Shown: positions 51,882-61,212 of the stretch, piece after piece
Position numbering within the stretch: the first letter of the stretch is position 1
Layout of the letters: the number at the start of each line of letters is the position of its first letter
DNA from: Moraxellaceae bacterium
GTDB taxonomy: Bacteria; Pseudomonadota; Gammaproteobacteria; Pseudomonadales; Moraxellaceae
Direction of reading: 5' to 3'
Assembly (NCBI GenBank): GCA_020697295.1
Contig: JAJFBF010000001.1
Location: 1-64,000 of the forward strand
DNA length: 64,000 nucleotides
Notes under the pieces: model-generated
Told to the model about the DNA's origin: nothing
What the model saw: only the letters and a program-made list of their open reading frames with translations
Database searches by the model: none
Translations under genes and position numbers: made by a program

Positions 51882-52733
51882 TTATTCAGCGAGGCGGAGG
51901 TGGCTGATATCGGGATTCAGCAAGGGCTTGTCTTCGCGAATCTCGTCCAGCGGCGCGCCGACCTCGGCCATGCTCATCGCGCTGATATCGACGTGCACGG
52001 GCGTCACCCGGGGGCGTTCGCTTTCCGCCAGCACCGCGGTGCCGGCGGCGGCGAGACTGATGCCGGAGACATCGACCTGCACCGGAGCGGGCCGGGCAAG
52101 TTCCTGGGGGGAAACCAGGTTGCCGCTGGCGGCGGCCAGGGAAATGCCGCTGACATCCGGCGCGGGCGGTGGCGGCGGTGCCGGATCGCTGAGGCGGGTG
52201 CCGACCGGCTTGACACCCCAGTCACCAGGCGGAGGCGCCACCGCGGCGGCCGTGCCGGTGGCACTGGCGCCGTTCGACGCGGAGGTGGCGGACGGGGCCG
52301 CAGGGAGGGCCTGGGCCTGCGCCGCCAGGCGGGCGGCCATGGAGCCGGCGGGCGCCGCAGGAGCTTCGGGTGCGGATGCTGGCCGGGACGGCGCCGCAGC
52401 GCTGGCGGAGGCAGGCGCCGCCGCCACCGCAGGAGGCACCGCGCCGGCAGGAGCAACTGGCGCAGCGGCGGCTACAGGAGCCGCCAGCGGCCGCCCCTGC
52501 TCATCCACCTGCACCAGGCGGGTCTCGGCGCCCGCCTGCTTCATGCGCGCGCGCAGCTGCATGGCGGCGGCGCGGTCAATGCCTTTCTTGATGGCGACCG
52601 GCTGGCCGGAAAAAAGCTTGTCCAGCACCGCTTCGCTGGCGCCGAAGAGCTTGCCGACATTGGCCCGCACGGTGGCGGGATCGGCCCGGCCGACGAGTTC
52701 GCCGGCAAACACCACATTGAACAGTTCCGCCAT
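51882..52733 (-). CDS. Protein with short C-terminal DxSxxSLA repeats
   Basis: A 283-residue soluble protein. Residues 1-72 form a compact domain opening F-N-V-V-F-A-G-E-L-V-G and containing K-L-F-G-A-S and a conserved I-K-K-G-I; similar domains occur at the N-termini of various proteobacterial membrane and zinc-ribbon proteins. Residues 75-180 are an Ala/Pro-rich disordered linker. The C-terminus has four degenerate repeats: D-V-S-G-I-S-L-A-A-A-S (about 189), D-V-S-G-I-S-L-A-A-A-G (about 216), D-I-S-A-M-S-M-A-E-V-G (about 243) and the truncated D-I-S-H-L-R-L-A-E at the very end. The repeats could be peptide docking motifs. Function unknown. Confidence 0.7.
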   Translation of the reverse strand: MAELFNVVFAGELVGRADPATVRANVGKLFGASEAVLDKLFSGQPVAIKKGIDRAAAMQLRARMKQAGAETRLVQVDEQGRPLAAPVAAAAPVAPAGAVPPAVAAAPASASAAAPSRPASAPEAPAAPAGSMAARLAAQAQALPAAPSATSASNGASATGTAAAVAPPPGDWGVKPVGTRLSDPAPPPPPAPDVSGISLAAASGNLVSPQELARPAPVQVDVSGISLAAAGTAVLAESERPRVTPVHVDISAMSMAEVGAPLDEIREDKPLLNPDISHLRLAE

Positions 52734-53116
52734 CTTGTCGTTATTCCGGAACGGGGGGATGCCGTGACTCTAGCAGTCCCTCCGCAGCACCGGAACCCGC
52801 GCCCGGGTACACGGCGCTCCCGCCCGACCACGCGGGCAGCCATCACTCCGGCTGGAGCAGCTCCGGGGCACGACGCCTCGGCCCCCGGACGGAAGGAAGC
52901 AGGGGCAACCGACCGGACTGCGGCCGTCGAGGGGGCGCACAAGGCCGTGCCCGCGGCCCGGCGCAAGCCCGGCACCCGTCCGCAGGCCCCGGCGCGCTTG
53001 ATGCAGGGCAAACTGCTGTCATGCCGCGCCAACTATGATGCAATCATCGTCGAGCCCGTAGGCGAGGGATGCCTGCTCGCCTGCGCCTGTCCCGCCCCGC
53101 GCACCAAGGAGCCACC
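52734..53116. other. Divergent region upstream of the MacAB-like operon
   Basis: About 380 GC-rich bases between divergent genes. A TATGAT at 53034-53039 resembles a -10 hexamer, but no matching -35 is seen. AAGGAG at 53105-53110 is the ribosome-binding site of the adaptor gene. No small gene was found. Confidence 0.5.
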
Positions 53117-54283
53117 ATGCCCGTCGCCCTGCCCCTTCCCCTGCGCCGCCTGCTGTATATCGGCCTGCCGCTGCTCGTCATTGCGCTCGGGATCTGGTGG
53201 GCTACACGCCCGGAGCCGATCGAGGTGCGCCTGGCCACTGTCGGCGAGGGGCCGGTGGAAGCCACCATCGCCAACACCCGCGCCGGCACCGTCAAGGCCT
53301 GCCGCCGGTCCCGGCTTTCATTGCACAGCGGCGGCCGCGTCGCCGAGCTGAACGTGAAGGAAGGTGACCGCGTGCAAAAGGGCGACCTGCTGCTGCGCCT
53401 GGAGGCCGAGGATCGCGCCGCCCTGCTGGCCCAGGCCCGCGCCCAGGTCACCGCCGCGCAAGAGCGCGAGCACCAGGCCTGCCGCAGCGCCGCGCTGGAC
53501 CAGCGCGACCTGGCGCGCAGCCAGCAACTGGTGGCCGACAAGCTCATTTCCGCACAGGCGCTTGACGCGGCCCGCACCCGCGCCGCCGGCAGCGCTGACG
53601 CCTGTGACGGCGCCCGCGCCGAACTGAAGGTGGCCGGCGCCAATGCGCGCCTGGCCGCGACGCAGCTGTCGCAAACCGAATTGCGCGCGCCCTTCGCCGG
53701 CATTGTCGCGGAGGTGAACGGCGAAATCGGTGAATACGCCACGCCCTCGCCCCCTGGCGTCGCCACACCACCCGCGGTCGATCTTATCGACGACAGCTGT
53801 CTTTACGTCACCGCCCCGGTCGATGAAGTCGATGCCGCCAAACTGAAAATAGGCCAGCCCGCGCGCATCTCGCTCGATGCCTACCGGGGCCAGGCCTTTG
53901 CCGGCCGTGTCACCCGGCTCGCGCCCTATGTGCTCGACCTCGAGAAACAGGCGCGCACCGTGGATGTCGACGTGACTTTCGACACGGTCCCGAAAAACAT
54001 CCTGCTGCTGGCCGGCCAGAGCGCCGACATCGAGGTCATCCTCGAGCAGAAGACCCTGCTGCGCGTGCCCACCGAGGCGGTACAGGAAGGCAATCGCGTG
54101 CTGGTCTTCGATCCGGCCAGCCGGCGCCTGCGCTCGCGCCCCTTCACGCCCGGCCTGGGCAACTGGACCTGGACCGGCATCACCCAGGGCCTGCAGGCCG
54201 GCGAACAGGTCGTGCTGTCGCTGGATCGCAAGGGCGTGGTGGACGGCGCGAAAGTCGTGCCCGCCGCTCCCGGCAAGCCCTGA
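53117..54283 (+). CDS. HlyD/MacA-type periplasmic adaptor of an ABC exporter
   Basis: A 388-residue membrane-fusion protein. An N-terminal helix (about residues 10-28) anchors it in the inner membrane. The lipoyl-like half-motifs, V-A-E-L-N-V-K-E-G-D-R-V-Q-K-G-D-L-L near 75-92 and L-R-A-P-F-A-G-I-V-A near 192-201, flank a helical hairpin of about 100 residues, followed by the beta-barrel domain. A strong AAGGAG 6 bases before the ATG at 53117 fixes the start. The gene leads a four-gene set with an ATPase and two FtsX-type permeases, as in MacAB-like export systems. Confidence 0.92.
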   Translation: MPVALPLPLRRLLYIGLPLLVIALGIWWATRPEPIEVRLATVGEGPVEATIANTRAGTVKACRRSRLSLHSGGRVAELNVKEGDRVQKGDLLLRLEAEDRAALLAQARAQVTAAQEREHQACRSAALDQRDLARSQQLVADKLISAQALDAARTRAAGSADACDGARAELKVAGANARLAATQLSQTELRAPFAGIVAEVNGEIGEYATPSPPGVATPPAVDLIDDSCLYVTAPVDEVDAAKLKIGQPARISLDAYRGQAFAGRVTRLAPYVLDLEKQARTVDVDVTFDTVPKNILLLAGQSADIEVILEQKTLLRVPTEAVQEGNRVLVFDPASRRLRSRPFTPGLGNWTWTGITQGLQAGEQVVLSLDRKGVVDGAKVVPAAPGKP

Positions 54284-54293
54284 GGCGCGCGGC

Positions 54294-54968
54294 ATGATTC
54301 GCGTCATCGGCGTCCACAAGACCTTCCGCCTCGGCGACCAGCTCGTGCAGGCGCTGCAGGGCATCAACCTCGAGATCGGGCGCGGCGACTATCTCTCGGT
54401 CATGGGCCCGTCGGGCTCGGGCAAGTCCACGCTGCTCAACATGCTGGGCCTGCTCGACCGTCCCGACCGCGGCCAGTATTTCCTGAACGACACCGACACC
54501 GTGCCCCTGCCGGAAGAGGCGCGCGCCCGCCTGCGCGGTGAGCACATCGGCTTTATCTTCCAGAGCTTTCATCTCATCCCGCGCCTGACCGCGCGCGAGA
54601 ACGTGGAGCTGCCACTGGTGCTCGCCGGGGTGGCGCCGGAGCTGCGCCGGCCGCAGGTCGAGGCGGTGCTGGACCAGCTCGGCATCCTGGCGCGCGCCGA
54701 CCATGGCGCCACCCAGCTCTCCGGCGGCGAGCGCCAGCGCGTCGCCATCGGCCGCGCCCTGGTCATGAAGCCGGAGCTGCTGCTCGCCGACGAGCCCACC
54801 GGCAACCTCGACTCCGCCTCCGGTCGCGAGGTCATGGCGCTGCTGGAAGACCTCAACCGCCAGGGCCTGACCCTGCTGGTGGTGACCCACGACCCCGCGC
54901 TCGGCCAGCGCGCGCGCCGGCGCCTGCGCATGGTCGATGGCGCCATCGTTCAGGACGAGCGCGGCTGA
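54294..54968 (+). CDS. ABC transporter ATP-binding protein (MacB/LolD type)
   Basis: A 224-residue ATPase. Walker A G-P-S-G-S-G-K-S-T is at about residues 38-46, the signature L-S-G-G-E-R-Q-R-V-A near 142-151 and Walker B L-L-L-A-D-E-P near 162-168 with the D-loop T-G-N-L-D-S. It belongs to the MacB/LolD/FtsE group that drives mechanotransmission rather than substrate passage through the membrane. The stop overlaps the ATG of the first permease gene by one base. Confidence 0.96.
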   Translation: MIRVIGVHKTFRLGDQLVQALQGINLEIGRGDYLSVMGPSGSGKSTLLNMLGLLDRPDRGQYFLNDTDTVPLPEEARARLRGEHIGFIFQSFHLIPRLTARENVELPLVLAGVAPELRRPQVEAVLDQLGILARADHGATQLSGGERQRVAIGRALVMKPELLLADEPTGNLDSASGREVMALLEDLNRQGLTLLVVTHDPALGQRARRRLRMVDGAIVQDERG

Positions 54969-56176
54969 TGCGCATCGCCGACGTCCTGCGCTTCTGTACC
55001 GACGCCCTGCGCCGGCAGCGCTTTCGCACGGCGATGCTGTTCATCGCCATGAGCATCGGCGTCGCCGCCGTGATCGTGCTCACCGGCCTCGGCCAGGGCG
55101 CGCGCGGCTATGTGCTGAACCAGTTCTCGGCGCTCGGCACCAACATCCTCATCGTGCTGCCCGGCAAGTCCGAAACCAGCGGCGGCGGCATCCCCGTAAT
55201 GATGGGCGGCACCACGCGCGACCTCACGCTGGCGGACAGCCAGGCCGTCGCGCGCCTGCCCCAGGTCGAGGCGGTGGCGCCCCTCGTGGTCGGCGCCGCC
55301 GAGGCCCGCGCCAGCGGCCGCACGCGCCAGGCCGTGGTCATGGGCAGCACGGCGGAATTCTTTGCCGTGCGCAATCTCGTACTGGCGCAAGGCGAGGCCC
55401 TGCCCGGCGGCGACATCGACCTGGCGCAGCCGGTGGCCATCCTCGGCCCGAAGATCCGTGACGAACTGTTCGGCACGCAGCCGGCGCTCGGCGCATGGCT
55501 GCGCCTCGACAACCGCCGCTTCCGCATCATCGGCATCCTCGCCGAGGGCGGCGAATCCATGGGCATGAACCGCAGCGAGATGATCATCATCCCGGTGGCG
55601 GCGGCGCAGCAGCTGTTCAATTCCCCCGGGCTTTTCCGCCTGCTGATCCAGAACAAGCCGGGCGCCGACATGGAGGCGCTCAAGGAGCGCGTGCGGCAGA
55701 CCATCGCCGCCCGCCACGACGGCAACGAGGACGTCACGCTGATCACACAGGACGCCCTGGTCAGCTCCTTCGGCAGCATCCTGGACACGCTGACGCTGGC
55801 GGTGGCCGGCATCGGCGCCATCAGCCTGCTGGTGGCCGGCGTGCTGGTGATGAACGTCACCCTGATCACGGTGACGCAGCGCACCAGCGAGGTCGGCCTG
55901 CTGAAGGCGCTGGGCGCGTCCAGCAATCTAGTCGCCCGCCTGTTCCTGACCGAGGCCGGCCTGCTGGCGCTGATGGGCGCGCTGGGCGGTGTCGTGCTGG
56001 GCGAGACGCTGCTCTGGCTGGGCCGGCGATTGTTCCCGGAGCTGCCCTTTGCCGCGCCAGTGTGGGCGGAAGCCACCGCGGTTGCCGTGGCCGTCGGCAC
56101 CGGATTGCTGTTTGCGCTGCTCCCCGCCCGAAGCGCGGCGCGCCTCGATCCTGTCACCGCCTTGACGCGGAAATAG
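54968..56176 (+). CDS. FtsX/MacB-type ABC permease 1
   Basis: A 402-residue permease with the four-helix FtsX plan: one helix near residues 19-40, a large MacB periplasmic core domain (about 45-265), and three C-terminal helices near 275-300, 320-345 and 370-390. The C-terminal A-R-S-A-A-R-L-D-P-V-T-A-L motif is typical. It lacks a fused ATPase, in contrast to E. coli MacB. The second permease follows after 8 bases; the two probably form a heterodimer. Confidence 0.94.
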   Translation: MRIADVLRFCTDALRRQRFRTAMLFIAMSIGVAAVIVLTGLGQGARGYVLNQFSALGTNILIVLPGKSETSGGGIPVMMGGTTRDLTLADSQAVARLPQVEAVAPLVVGAAEARASGRTRQAVVMGSTAEFFAVRNLVLAQGEALPGGDIDLAQPVAILGPKIRDELFGTQPALGAWLRLDNRRFRIIGILAEGGESMGMNRSEMIIIPVAAAQQLFNSPGLFRLLIQNKPGADMEALKERVRQTIAARHDGNEDVTLITQDALVSSFGSILDTLTLAVAGIGAISLLVAGVLVMNVTLITVTQRTSEVGLLKALGASSNLVARLFLTEAGLLALMGALGGVVLGETLLWLGRRLFPELPFAAPVWAEATAVAVAVGTGLLFALLPARSAARLDPVTALTRK

Positions 56177-56184
56177 GAGGGCGC

Positions 56185-57381
56185 ATGCACAATCGCGATT
56201 TCCTGCGCTTCATCACCCGCTCCGTCCTCGCCGCACGCCTGCGCTCTGTCCTCACCGCGCTCGGCATTGCGATCGGCATTGCCGCCGTCACCCTGCTCAC
56301 CGCCATTGGCGAGGGCGTGCGCGGCTATGTGCTCGATACCTTTTCGCAGTTCGGCACCAACATCATGAATATCGCACCCGGCCACTCCGAAACCGGCGGC
56401 GCCGGACGTCTCCTGTCGACGGTGCGCCCGCTGACGCTGGAGGACGCCGAGGCCATCGCCCGCCTGCCGGAAGTCCGCGCCATCGTGCCCAATGTCAGTG
56501 GCCAGGCCGAAGTCCGCGCCGGCAGCCGCGGCCGCCACACCATGGTCCTGGCCGGCAGCAGCGACGCGCTCGATGTGTGGAAGCTGAAAGTGGCCAGCGG
56601 CAGCTTCCTGCCGCGCGACGACCTGCGTTCCGCGCGCGCCTTCGCCGTGCTGGGCGCCACGCTCAGCGAGGAGCTGTTCGGCGCCCGCAGTCCACTCGGG
56701 CAATGGGTGCGTATCGGCGACAGCCGCTTCCTGGTGATCGGCGTGCTGGAGCGCAAGGGATCGCTGCTCGGCTTTGACATGGACGATGCGGCCTATATTC
56801 CCGTGGGCCGTGGCCTGCCGCTGTTCAATCGCGAAGGCCTGATGGAAACCGACATTCTGTTCAACGCGGGCCTCACGCCGGAAAAAGTCGAGGCCAAGGT
56901 GCGCGCGCTCATGATCCAGCGCCACGGCGATGAGGATTTCACGCTGATCACGCAGGCGGAGATGCTCGGCACCCTCGACCGCATCCTGAACGTGCTCACG
57001 CTCTCGATTGCCGCGCTGGGCTCGATCTCGCTGCTGGTCGGGGGCGTGGGCATCCTCACCATCATGACCACGGCCGTGCACGAGCGCGTGGAGGAAGTGG
57101 GCCTGTTGCGCGCCATCGGCGCCACGGAGAAGCAGGTGCTGCTGCTCTTCCTGGGCGAGGCCATCGTGCTGTCGCTATTGGGTGGACTCGGCGGGCTCCT
57201 GCTCATGGCCCTGGTCGTGGGCGTGCTCGCGCTGGCGCTGCCCGGCCTGCCCCTGGCGCCGCAGCCGGTCTTCATCCTCGCCGCGCTGCTGGTATCCGGC
57301 GCCATCGGCCTGGTGGCCGGCGTGGTCCCGGCGCGCAATGCCGCCCGCCTCGACCCCATCGCCTCTCTGCGCGCCGAGTAG
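56185..57381 (+). CDS. FtsX/MacB-type ABC permease 2
   Basis: A 398-residue permease, paralogous to the previous one with the same four-helix plan and MacB core domain. The N-terminus A-R-L-R-S-V-L-T-A-L-G-I-A-I-G-I and the C-terminal A-R-N-A-A-R-L-D-P-I-A-S-L-R are characteristic. An AGGAGG sits 5 bases before the ATG at 56185. No outer-membrane channel gene accompanies the operon, so a chromosomally distant TolC would be needed for full export. Substrate unknown. Confidence 0.94.
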   Translation: MHNRDFLRFITRSVLAARLRSVLTALGIAIGIAAVTLLTAIGEGVRGYVLDTFSQFGTNIMNIAPGHSETGGAGRLLSTVRPLTLEDAEAIARLPEVRAIVPNVSGQAEVRAGSRGRHTMVLAGSSDALDVWKLKVASGSFLPRDDLRSARAFAVLGATLSEELFGARSPLGQWVRIGDSRFLVIGVLERKGSLLGFDMDDAAYIPVGRGLPLFNREGLMETDILFNAGLTPEKVEAKVRALMIQRHGDEDFTLITQAEMLGTLDRILNVLTLSIAALGSISLLVGGVGILTIMTTAVHERVEEVGLLRAIGATEKQVLLLFLGEAIVLSLLGGLGGLLLMALVVGVLALALPGLPLAPQPVFILAALLVSGAIGLVAGVVPARNAARLDPIASLRAE

Positions 57382-57420
57382 GCCGCACGCCCCCTTTCGC
57401 CGCCAGGGCCACCCCCGGCG

Positions 57421-57999
57421 CTAGAGTGCCTTTCGGCCCCAGCCTTCCAGCTTTTGCAGGAAGCGTTCGCGGCGCTGGCCGGAATTGCCTTCCACCATGC
57501 CGAAGTAGCTCGTGCGCACCGGCTTGATGCCGCAAAAATGCAGGATGTTGCGGCGCAGGCTCTTGACCGCATGCGCGCCGTAGAAGAGGCGGTAGAACAG
57601 CGCCGGCATGCCCATGGTGACGATGATGTGGGCGCTGCGCCCCTTGAGCGGCTGCTTGAGCGGGGAACGGTCTTCGGCCACGGCAAACCTCGGACGCAGG
57701 GTCTGCTCCAGGAAGCCCTTGAGTAGCGCCGGCATGTCGCCCAGCCAGAGCGGGAACACCAGCACCACATGCTCGGCCCAGAGCAGGTCGGCCTGGGCGA
57801 GTCCGATATCCGCCGGCACCTCGCCATGCTCCCACTCGGCGCTGCTGCGCAGCAGCGGGAACTCGAGCGCCGCCACCGTGATGCAGCGCACCTCGTGGCC
57901 GGCCGCGGTGGCGCCACGGGCATAGGCGGCGGCGATGGCCTCGTCAAAGCGCTGGCCTTCGGCGGCCGCGGGATGACCCTGGATGATGAGAATTCGCAT
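57421..57999 (-). CDS. NAD(P)H-dependent flavoprotein oxidoreductase (KefF/NQO-like)
   Basis: A 192-residue flavodoxin-like protein of the NAD(P)H dehydrogenase (quinone) family. The opening I-L-I-I-Q-G-H-P is the flavin phosphate loop, V-F-P-L-W-L-G-D-M-P-A-L-L-K-G-F at about 81-96 and the M-G-M-P-A-L-F-Y segment are family-typical. It probably reduces quinones or nitro compounds with two electrons, protecting from oxidative stress. It runs convergent to the ABC operon. Confidence 0.88.
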   Translation of the reverse strand: MRILIIQGHPAAAEGQRFDEAIAAAYARGATAAGHEVRCITVAALEFPLLRSSAEWEHGEVPADIGLAQADLLWAEHVVLVFPLWLGDMPALLKGFLEQTLRPRFAVAEDRSPLKQPLKGRSAHIIVTMGMPALFYRLFYGAHAVKSLRRNILHFCGIKPVRTSYFGMVEGNSGQRRERFLQKLEGWGRKAL

Positions 58000-58320
58000 G
58001 ATGGCTCCCTGACTGCGGACAGCTTACTGAATACCGGCGCCGGCGCGAGGCCGCGTTGACCTGCGACAAAGCCCGGGCGGCCGCGCGTCCGACAGCCGAT
58101 TACAGACAGCGCCCCCTGTGCCGTTGCGTCATGCCCGCGCTGCGCATGAGGGACTGCAGCCCCGCTGGCGGCCCACCGCATCGGCCCACCCCTTGACGCG
58201 GGGCAGTCACAACGGAGCGGGCCGTTCCCGGCCTTAACCCCGCGCCCCGCAGCCGCTACACTTCCGTTCCTTCACTTTCGTCCCTTGCGGCCCGCCCGCC
58301 CCTGTCCCCGGAGCGCCCCG
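58000..58320. other. Divergent region, flavoprotein / MscS
   Basis: About 320 bases. A TTGACG resembling a -35 occurs at about 58192-58197, but no good -10 follows at the right distance. No gene or repeat seen. Confidence 0.5.
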
Positions 58321-59409
58321 ATGCTGGAATCCCTGCAGGCCTATCTGTCCGCCGCCGAGAACCTCTGGATGCTGCGCGTGTTCGGCGTGATCCTGGCCAC
58401 CGCCACTCTCACCCTGCTCGCACGCTGGCTGCTGGCCCGCATCGGCCAGCGCCTGGCCCGCACACAAACGCTCTGGGATGACGCGGCGCTGACCGCCGCG
58501 CACAAGCCGCTACAGGCGCTGATCTGGGTATTGGGCCTGAACCTGGCCAGCAACCTGATCGTGGCGGCGACCGATTCAGAAATTTTCCGGCACGCCGACC
58601 GGGTGCGCGAACTGCTCATGATCGGCATCCTGACCTGGTTTCTGCTGCGCTTTGCCAGTGAGGCCGAGAACGCCCTGCTCAGCGTGCCGGAAGGCGATGG
58701 CCATATCGACGCCACCAGCACGCGCGCCATCGCCAAGCTGCTGCGCACCGCCATCATTATCACCGCCGCGCTCATGCTGCTGCAGAAGCTGGGCTATTCG
58801 GTGTCCGGCGTGCTCGCCTTCGGCGGCATCGGCGGCATCGCCATCGGCTTTGCCGCCAAGGACCTGCTCGCCAATTTCTTTGGCGGCCTCATGATTTATC
58901 TGGATCGCCCCTTCAGCATAGGTGATTCCGTGCGCTCGCCCGACCGCAATATCGAGGGCACGGTGGAGTACATCGGCTGGCGCCAGACGCGCATCCGCAC
59001 CTTCGACATGCGACCGCTCTACGTCCCCAACTCCACCTTCGCCTCCATCGCCGTGGAAAATCCCTCACGCATGACCCACCGCCGCATCAGCCAGGTATTG
59101 GGGGTCCGCTATGAGGACTGGCAGCGCCTGCCGGCGCTGGTCGACAATATCCGCGCCATGCTGGCTCAGCATGACGGCATTGCACAGGACCAGACGATGG
59201 TGGTCAACTTCGAGAAGTTCAGTGACAGCTCGCTGGACATCCTGATCTATTGCTTCACCAAGACCAGCGATTTCATCGAGTTCCACGCGGTTCGCCAGGA
59301 CATCTTCTTCCGGATTCTCGAGATCGTCGACGCCGAGGGCGCGGAGATCGCCTTCCCCACGCGCACGCTGCATGTGGCGTCCGCGCCCAGCGGCGGCCTG
59401 GCCCCCTGA
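58321..59409 (+). CDS. Small-conductance mechanosensitive channel (MscS family)
   Basis: A 362-residue MscS-type channel releasing solutes on hypo-osmotic shock. Four or five helices occupy residues 15-180. The pore-lining helix and signature G-V-L-A-F-G-G-I-G-G-I-A-I-G-F-A-A-K-D near 161-179 and L-D-R-P-F-S-I-G-D are intact, followed by the cytoplasmic beta and vestibule domains. It has one or two more N-terminal helices than E. coli MscS, as in YbdG/YnaI-type members. The ATG at 58321 is preferred over an upstream in-frame start at 58285. Confidence 0.93.
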   Translation: MLESLQAYLSAAENLWMLRVFGVILATATLTLLARWLLARIGQRLARTQTLWDDAALTAAHKPLQALIWVLGLNLASNLIVAATDSEIFRHADRVRELLMIGILTWFLLRFASEAENALLSVPEGDGHIDATSTRAIAKLLRTAIIITAALMLLQKLGYSVSGVLAFGGIGGIAIGFAAKDLLANFFGGLMIYLDRPFSIGDSVRSPDRNIEGTVEYIGWRQTRIRTFDMRPLYVPNSTFASIAVENPSRMTHRRISQVLGVRYEDWQRLPALVDNIRAMLAQHDGIAQDQTMVVNFEKFSDSSLDILIYCFTKTSDFIEFHAVRQDIFFRILEIVDAEGAEIAFPTRTLHVASAPSGGLAP

Positions 59410-59419
59410 GAATCCGCCG

Positions 59420-60403
59420 CTACAGCCGCCGCAAGGGCGGCTCCGCCAGCATCACGCACTGCTCTTCCAGCTCGGCGATATGCTGCTGCCAATAGTTCTC
59501 GGTGTTGAACCAGGGAAAGGCGCGCGGAAAGGCCGGGTCATCCCAGCGACTGGCAAGCCAGCCGGCGTAGTGCGCCATGCGCAGGCTGCGCAGCACTTCC
59601 ACCAGCGCCAGCTCGCGATTATCGAAATCGCAGAACATCTCGTAGCCGTCGAGCAGCTCCGACAACTGCAGTTCCTGCTCGGGGCGGGCGCCCGCCAGCA
59701 GCATCCACAGGTCCTGCACCGCCGGGGCGCTCTGGCAGTCATCGAAATCGACCATCCAGGGGCCATCGTCCCGGGTCCAGATGATGTTGCCCGGATGACA
59801 GTCGCCCTGGGTGCGAACACGCGCCGACGTCGCCAGGCCCGAGGCGACGATACGCTCGCGCAGGTTGGCGATGACGCGACGGTAGCGCTCGACCAGGCTG
59901 GCCGGCAGGAAGTTGCCTTGCACGACGACCTGCGCGGGCGCATCGAGAAATCGCTCCACGGTCAGGGCGTCGCGCTCGGCAAAGGGCTGCCGGCGTCCCA
60001 CCGCGTGCAGGCGTCCGAGCAGCATGCCGATCCGGTGCAACTGCTCGGGATCGCCCGGCTCCGGCGCCTGGCCGCCACGGCGTGGAAACAGCGCAAAGCG
60101 GAAGCCCTCGTAGAAAAACAGCGTCTCGCCCGCGGCATCCGGGATCGGCGCCACCACCGGCAGCTCCGCCGCGGCCAGCTCCAGGGTGAAGCTGTGTTCC
60201 TCGCGCAGCTGCGCATCGCTCCAGCGGCCGGGGCGATAAAACTTGGCGATCAGCGGGACGGCGTCATCGATGCCGACCTGGTAGACCCGGTTCTCATAGC
60301 TGTTGAGCGCGAGCACGCGCGCATCGGACAGTCGCCCGGTGCTTTCCACGGCCGTGATGACAAGGTCGGGCGAGAGCTGCGCGTAATCGTGAAGGGAAAG
60401 CAT
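59420..60403 (-). CDS. srkA: Stress response kinase SrkA/RdoA (YihE)
   Basis: A 327-residue Ser/Thr protein kinase with the aminoglycoside phosphotransferase fold; in E. coli it counters stress-induced programmed death. The catalytic loop G-D-C-H-P-G-N-I-I-W and the metal-binding V-D-F-D-D are present near residues 199-220, as is the Y-E-N-R-V-Y-Q-V-G N-lobe strand with the ATP Lys in I-A-K-F-Y-R-P-G-R-W. Length equals the family norm. In E. coli the gene precedes dsbA; here it is convergent with mscS instead. Confidence 0.94.
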   Translation of the reverse strand: MLSLHDYAQLSPDLVITAVESTGRLSDARVLALNSYENRVYQVGIDDAVPLIAKFYRPGRWSDAQLREEHSFTLELAAAELPVVAPIPDAAGETLFFYEGFRFALFPRRGGQAPEPGDPEQLHRIGMLLGRLHAVGRRQPFAERDALTVERFLDAPAQVVVQGNFLPASLVERYRRVIANLRERIVASGLATSARVRTQGDCHPGNIIWTRDDGPWMVDFDDCQSAPAVQDLWMLLAGARPEQELQLSELLDGYEMFCDFDNRELALVEVLRSLRMAHYAGWLASRWDDPAFPRAFPWFNTENYWQQHIAELEEQCVMLAEPPLRRL

Positions 60404-60465
60404 GGCAGCCGTCCGGACTGGGCAAGATGCGGAGCCGCATCATGCCACAGCCGGGTCGGCAGGGG

Positions 60466-61212
60466 TCAGTCGTCGTCCCCGTCGCCTTCGTGCGCATCGG
60501 CCCTCTCTGCGCCGGCCGGAGATTCCGCGACCGGACCACCGCGCAGGAAGCTCGACGGGCTCCAGGCATAACTCCAGAAAGCCGCCAGGGCCGCGACCAG
60601 CAGCAGCGCCACCAGGGGCCGGGCGCGCGGAATCGCCGCCTCGGGGGCGCCGCGCTTGAAGCCGCTCAGCATGGCCCCGACCAGGTTCTCGCGATGCAGC
60701 AGACTGCTCAGGATCACGCCCGCCACGTGCACGCCCACTACCGCCAGCATGGCCGTGGCCATGGCCTCATGCACGTCCTCGAAGAACTCGCCGCCGAACT
60801 CGCTCCAGTACGCCCAGCCGGTGAGCGCCGTCCCCTCGGCCAGCAGGAGCAGCAGCACGACAGCGACAGCACCGGCCGGGTTATGGCCCGTGTGGTGCTC
60901 GGGACGCGGCGACAGCAGTGAGCGCAGATAGCGCCACACCGCGCCCGGTCCGGTCAGGAAATTGCGAAAGCGCGCATGGCGCGTCCCGGCCACACCCCAG
61001 AACAGCCGGAAGGCCACCAGGCCGAGCATCGTGAAACCGAAGCTCATATGCCACAGCGCGAGGCGCTCGCTTTCAGCGGTCAGCCAGGCGCCGGCGAAGG
61101 AGCCCGCCAGGGTCCAGTGGAAAATCCGGGTGGGCCAGTCCCACACCAGAATACGGGGGGCCGGCGAGGAGACCGCCTCGGCGCCCGCGCCAGTCGTGGT
61201 CGGATTGGTCAT
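60466..61212 (-). CDS. Cytochrome b561-type membrane protein of the SHP/DHC operon
   Basis: A 248-residue membrane cytochrome of the cytochrome b561/Ni-Fe hydrogenase b-subunit family. After an N-terminal R-I-L-V-W-D-W-P-T-R-I-F-H-W motif come four helices with haem-ligand His candidates in F-H-W, L-W-H-M-S-F-G, D-V-H-E-A and V-G-V-H-V-A-G. A fifth helix near residues 198-215 and a very acidic tail (A-D-A-H-E-G-D-G-D-D-D) follow. The start ATG overlaps the stop of the diheme cytochrome gene (ATGA). It probably passes quinol electrons to the periplasmic cytochromes. Confidence 0.92.
   Translation of the reverse strand: MTNPTTTGAGAEAVSSPAPRILVWDWPTRIFHWTLAGSFAGAWLTAESERLALWHMSFGFTMLGLVAFRLFWGVAGTRHARFRNFLTGPGAVWRYLRSLLSPRPEHHTGHNPAGAVAVVLLLLLAEGTALTGWAYWSEFGGEFFEDVHEAMATAMLAVVGVHVAGVILSSLLHRENLVGAMLSGFKRGAPEAAIPRARPLVALLLVAALAAFWSYAWSPSSFLRGGPVAESPAGAERADAHEGDGDDD

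Noticed and set aside
53117-57381. ABC operon named macAB for macrolide efflux
   Set aside because: The ATPase and permeases are separate proteins and there are two permeases, unlike fused MacB; the substrate cannot be read from sequence.
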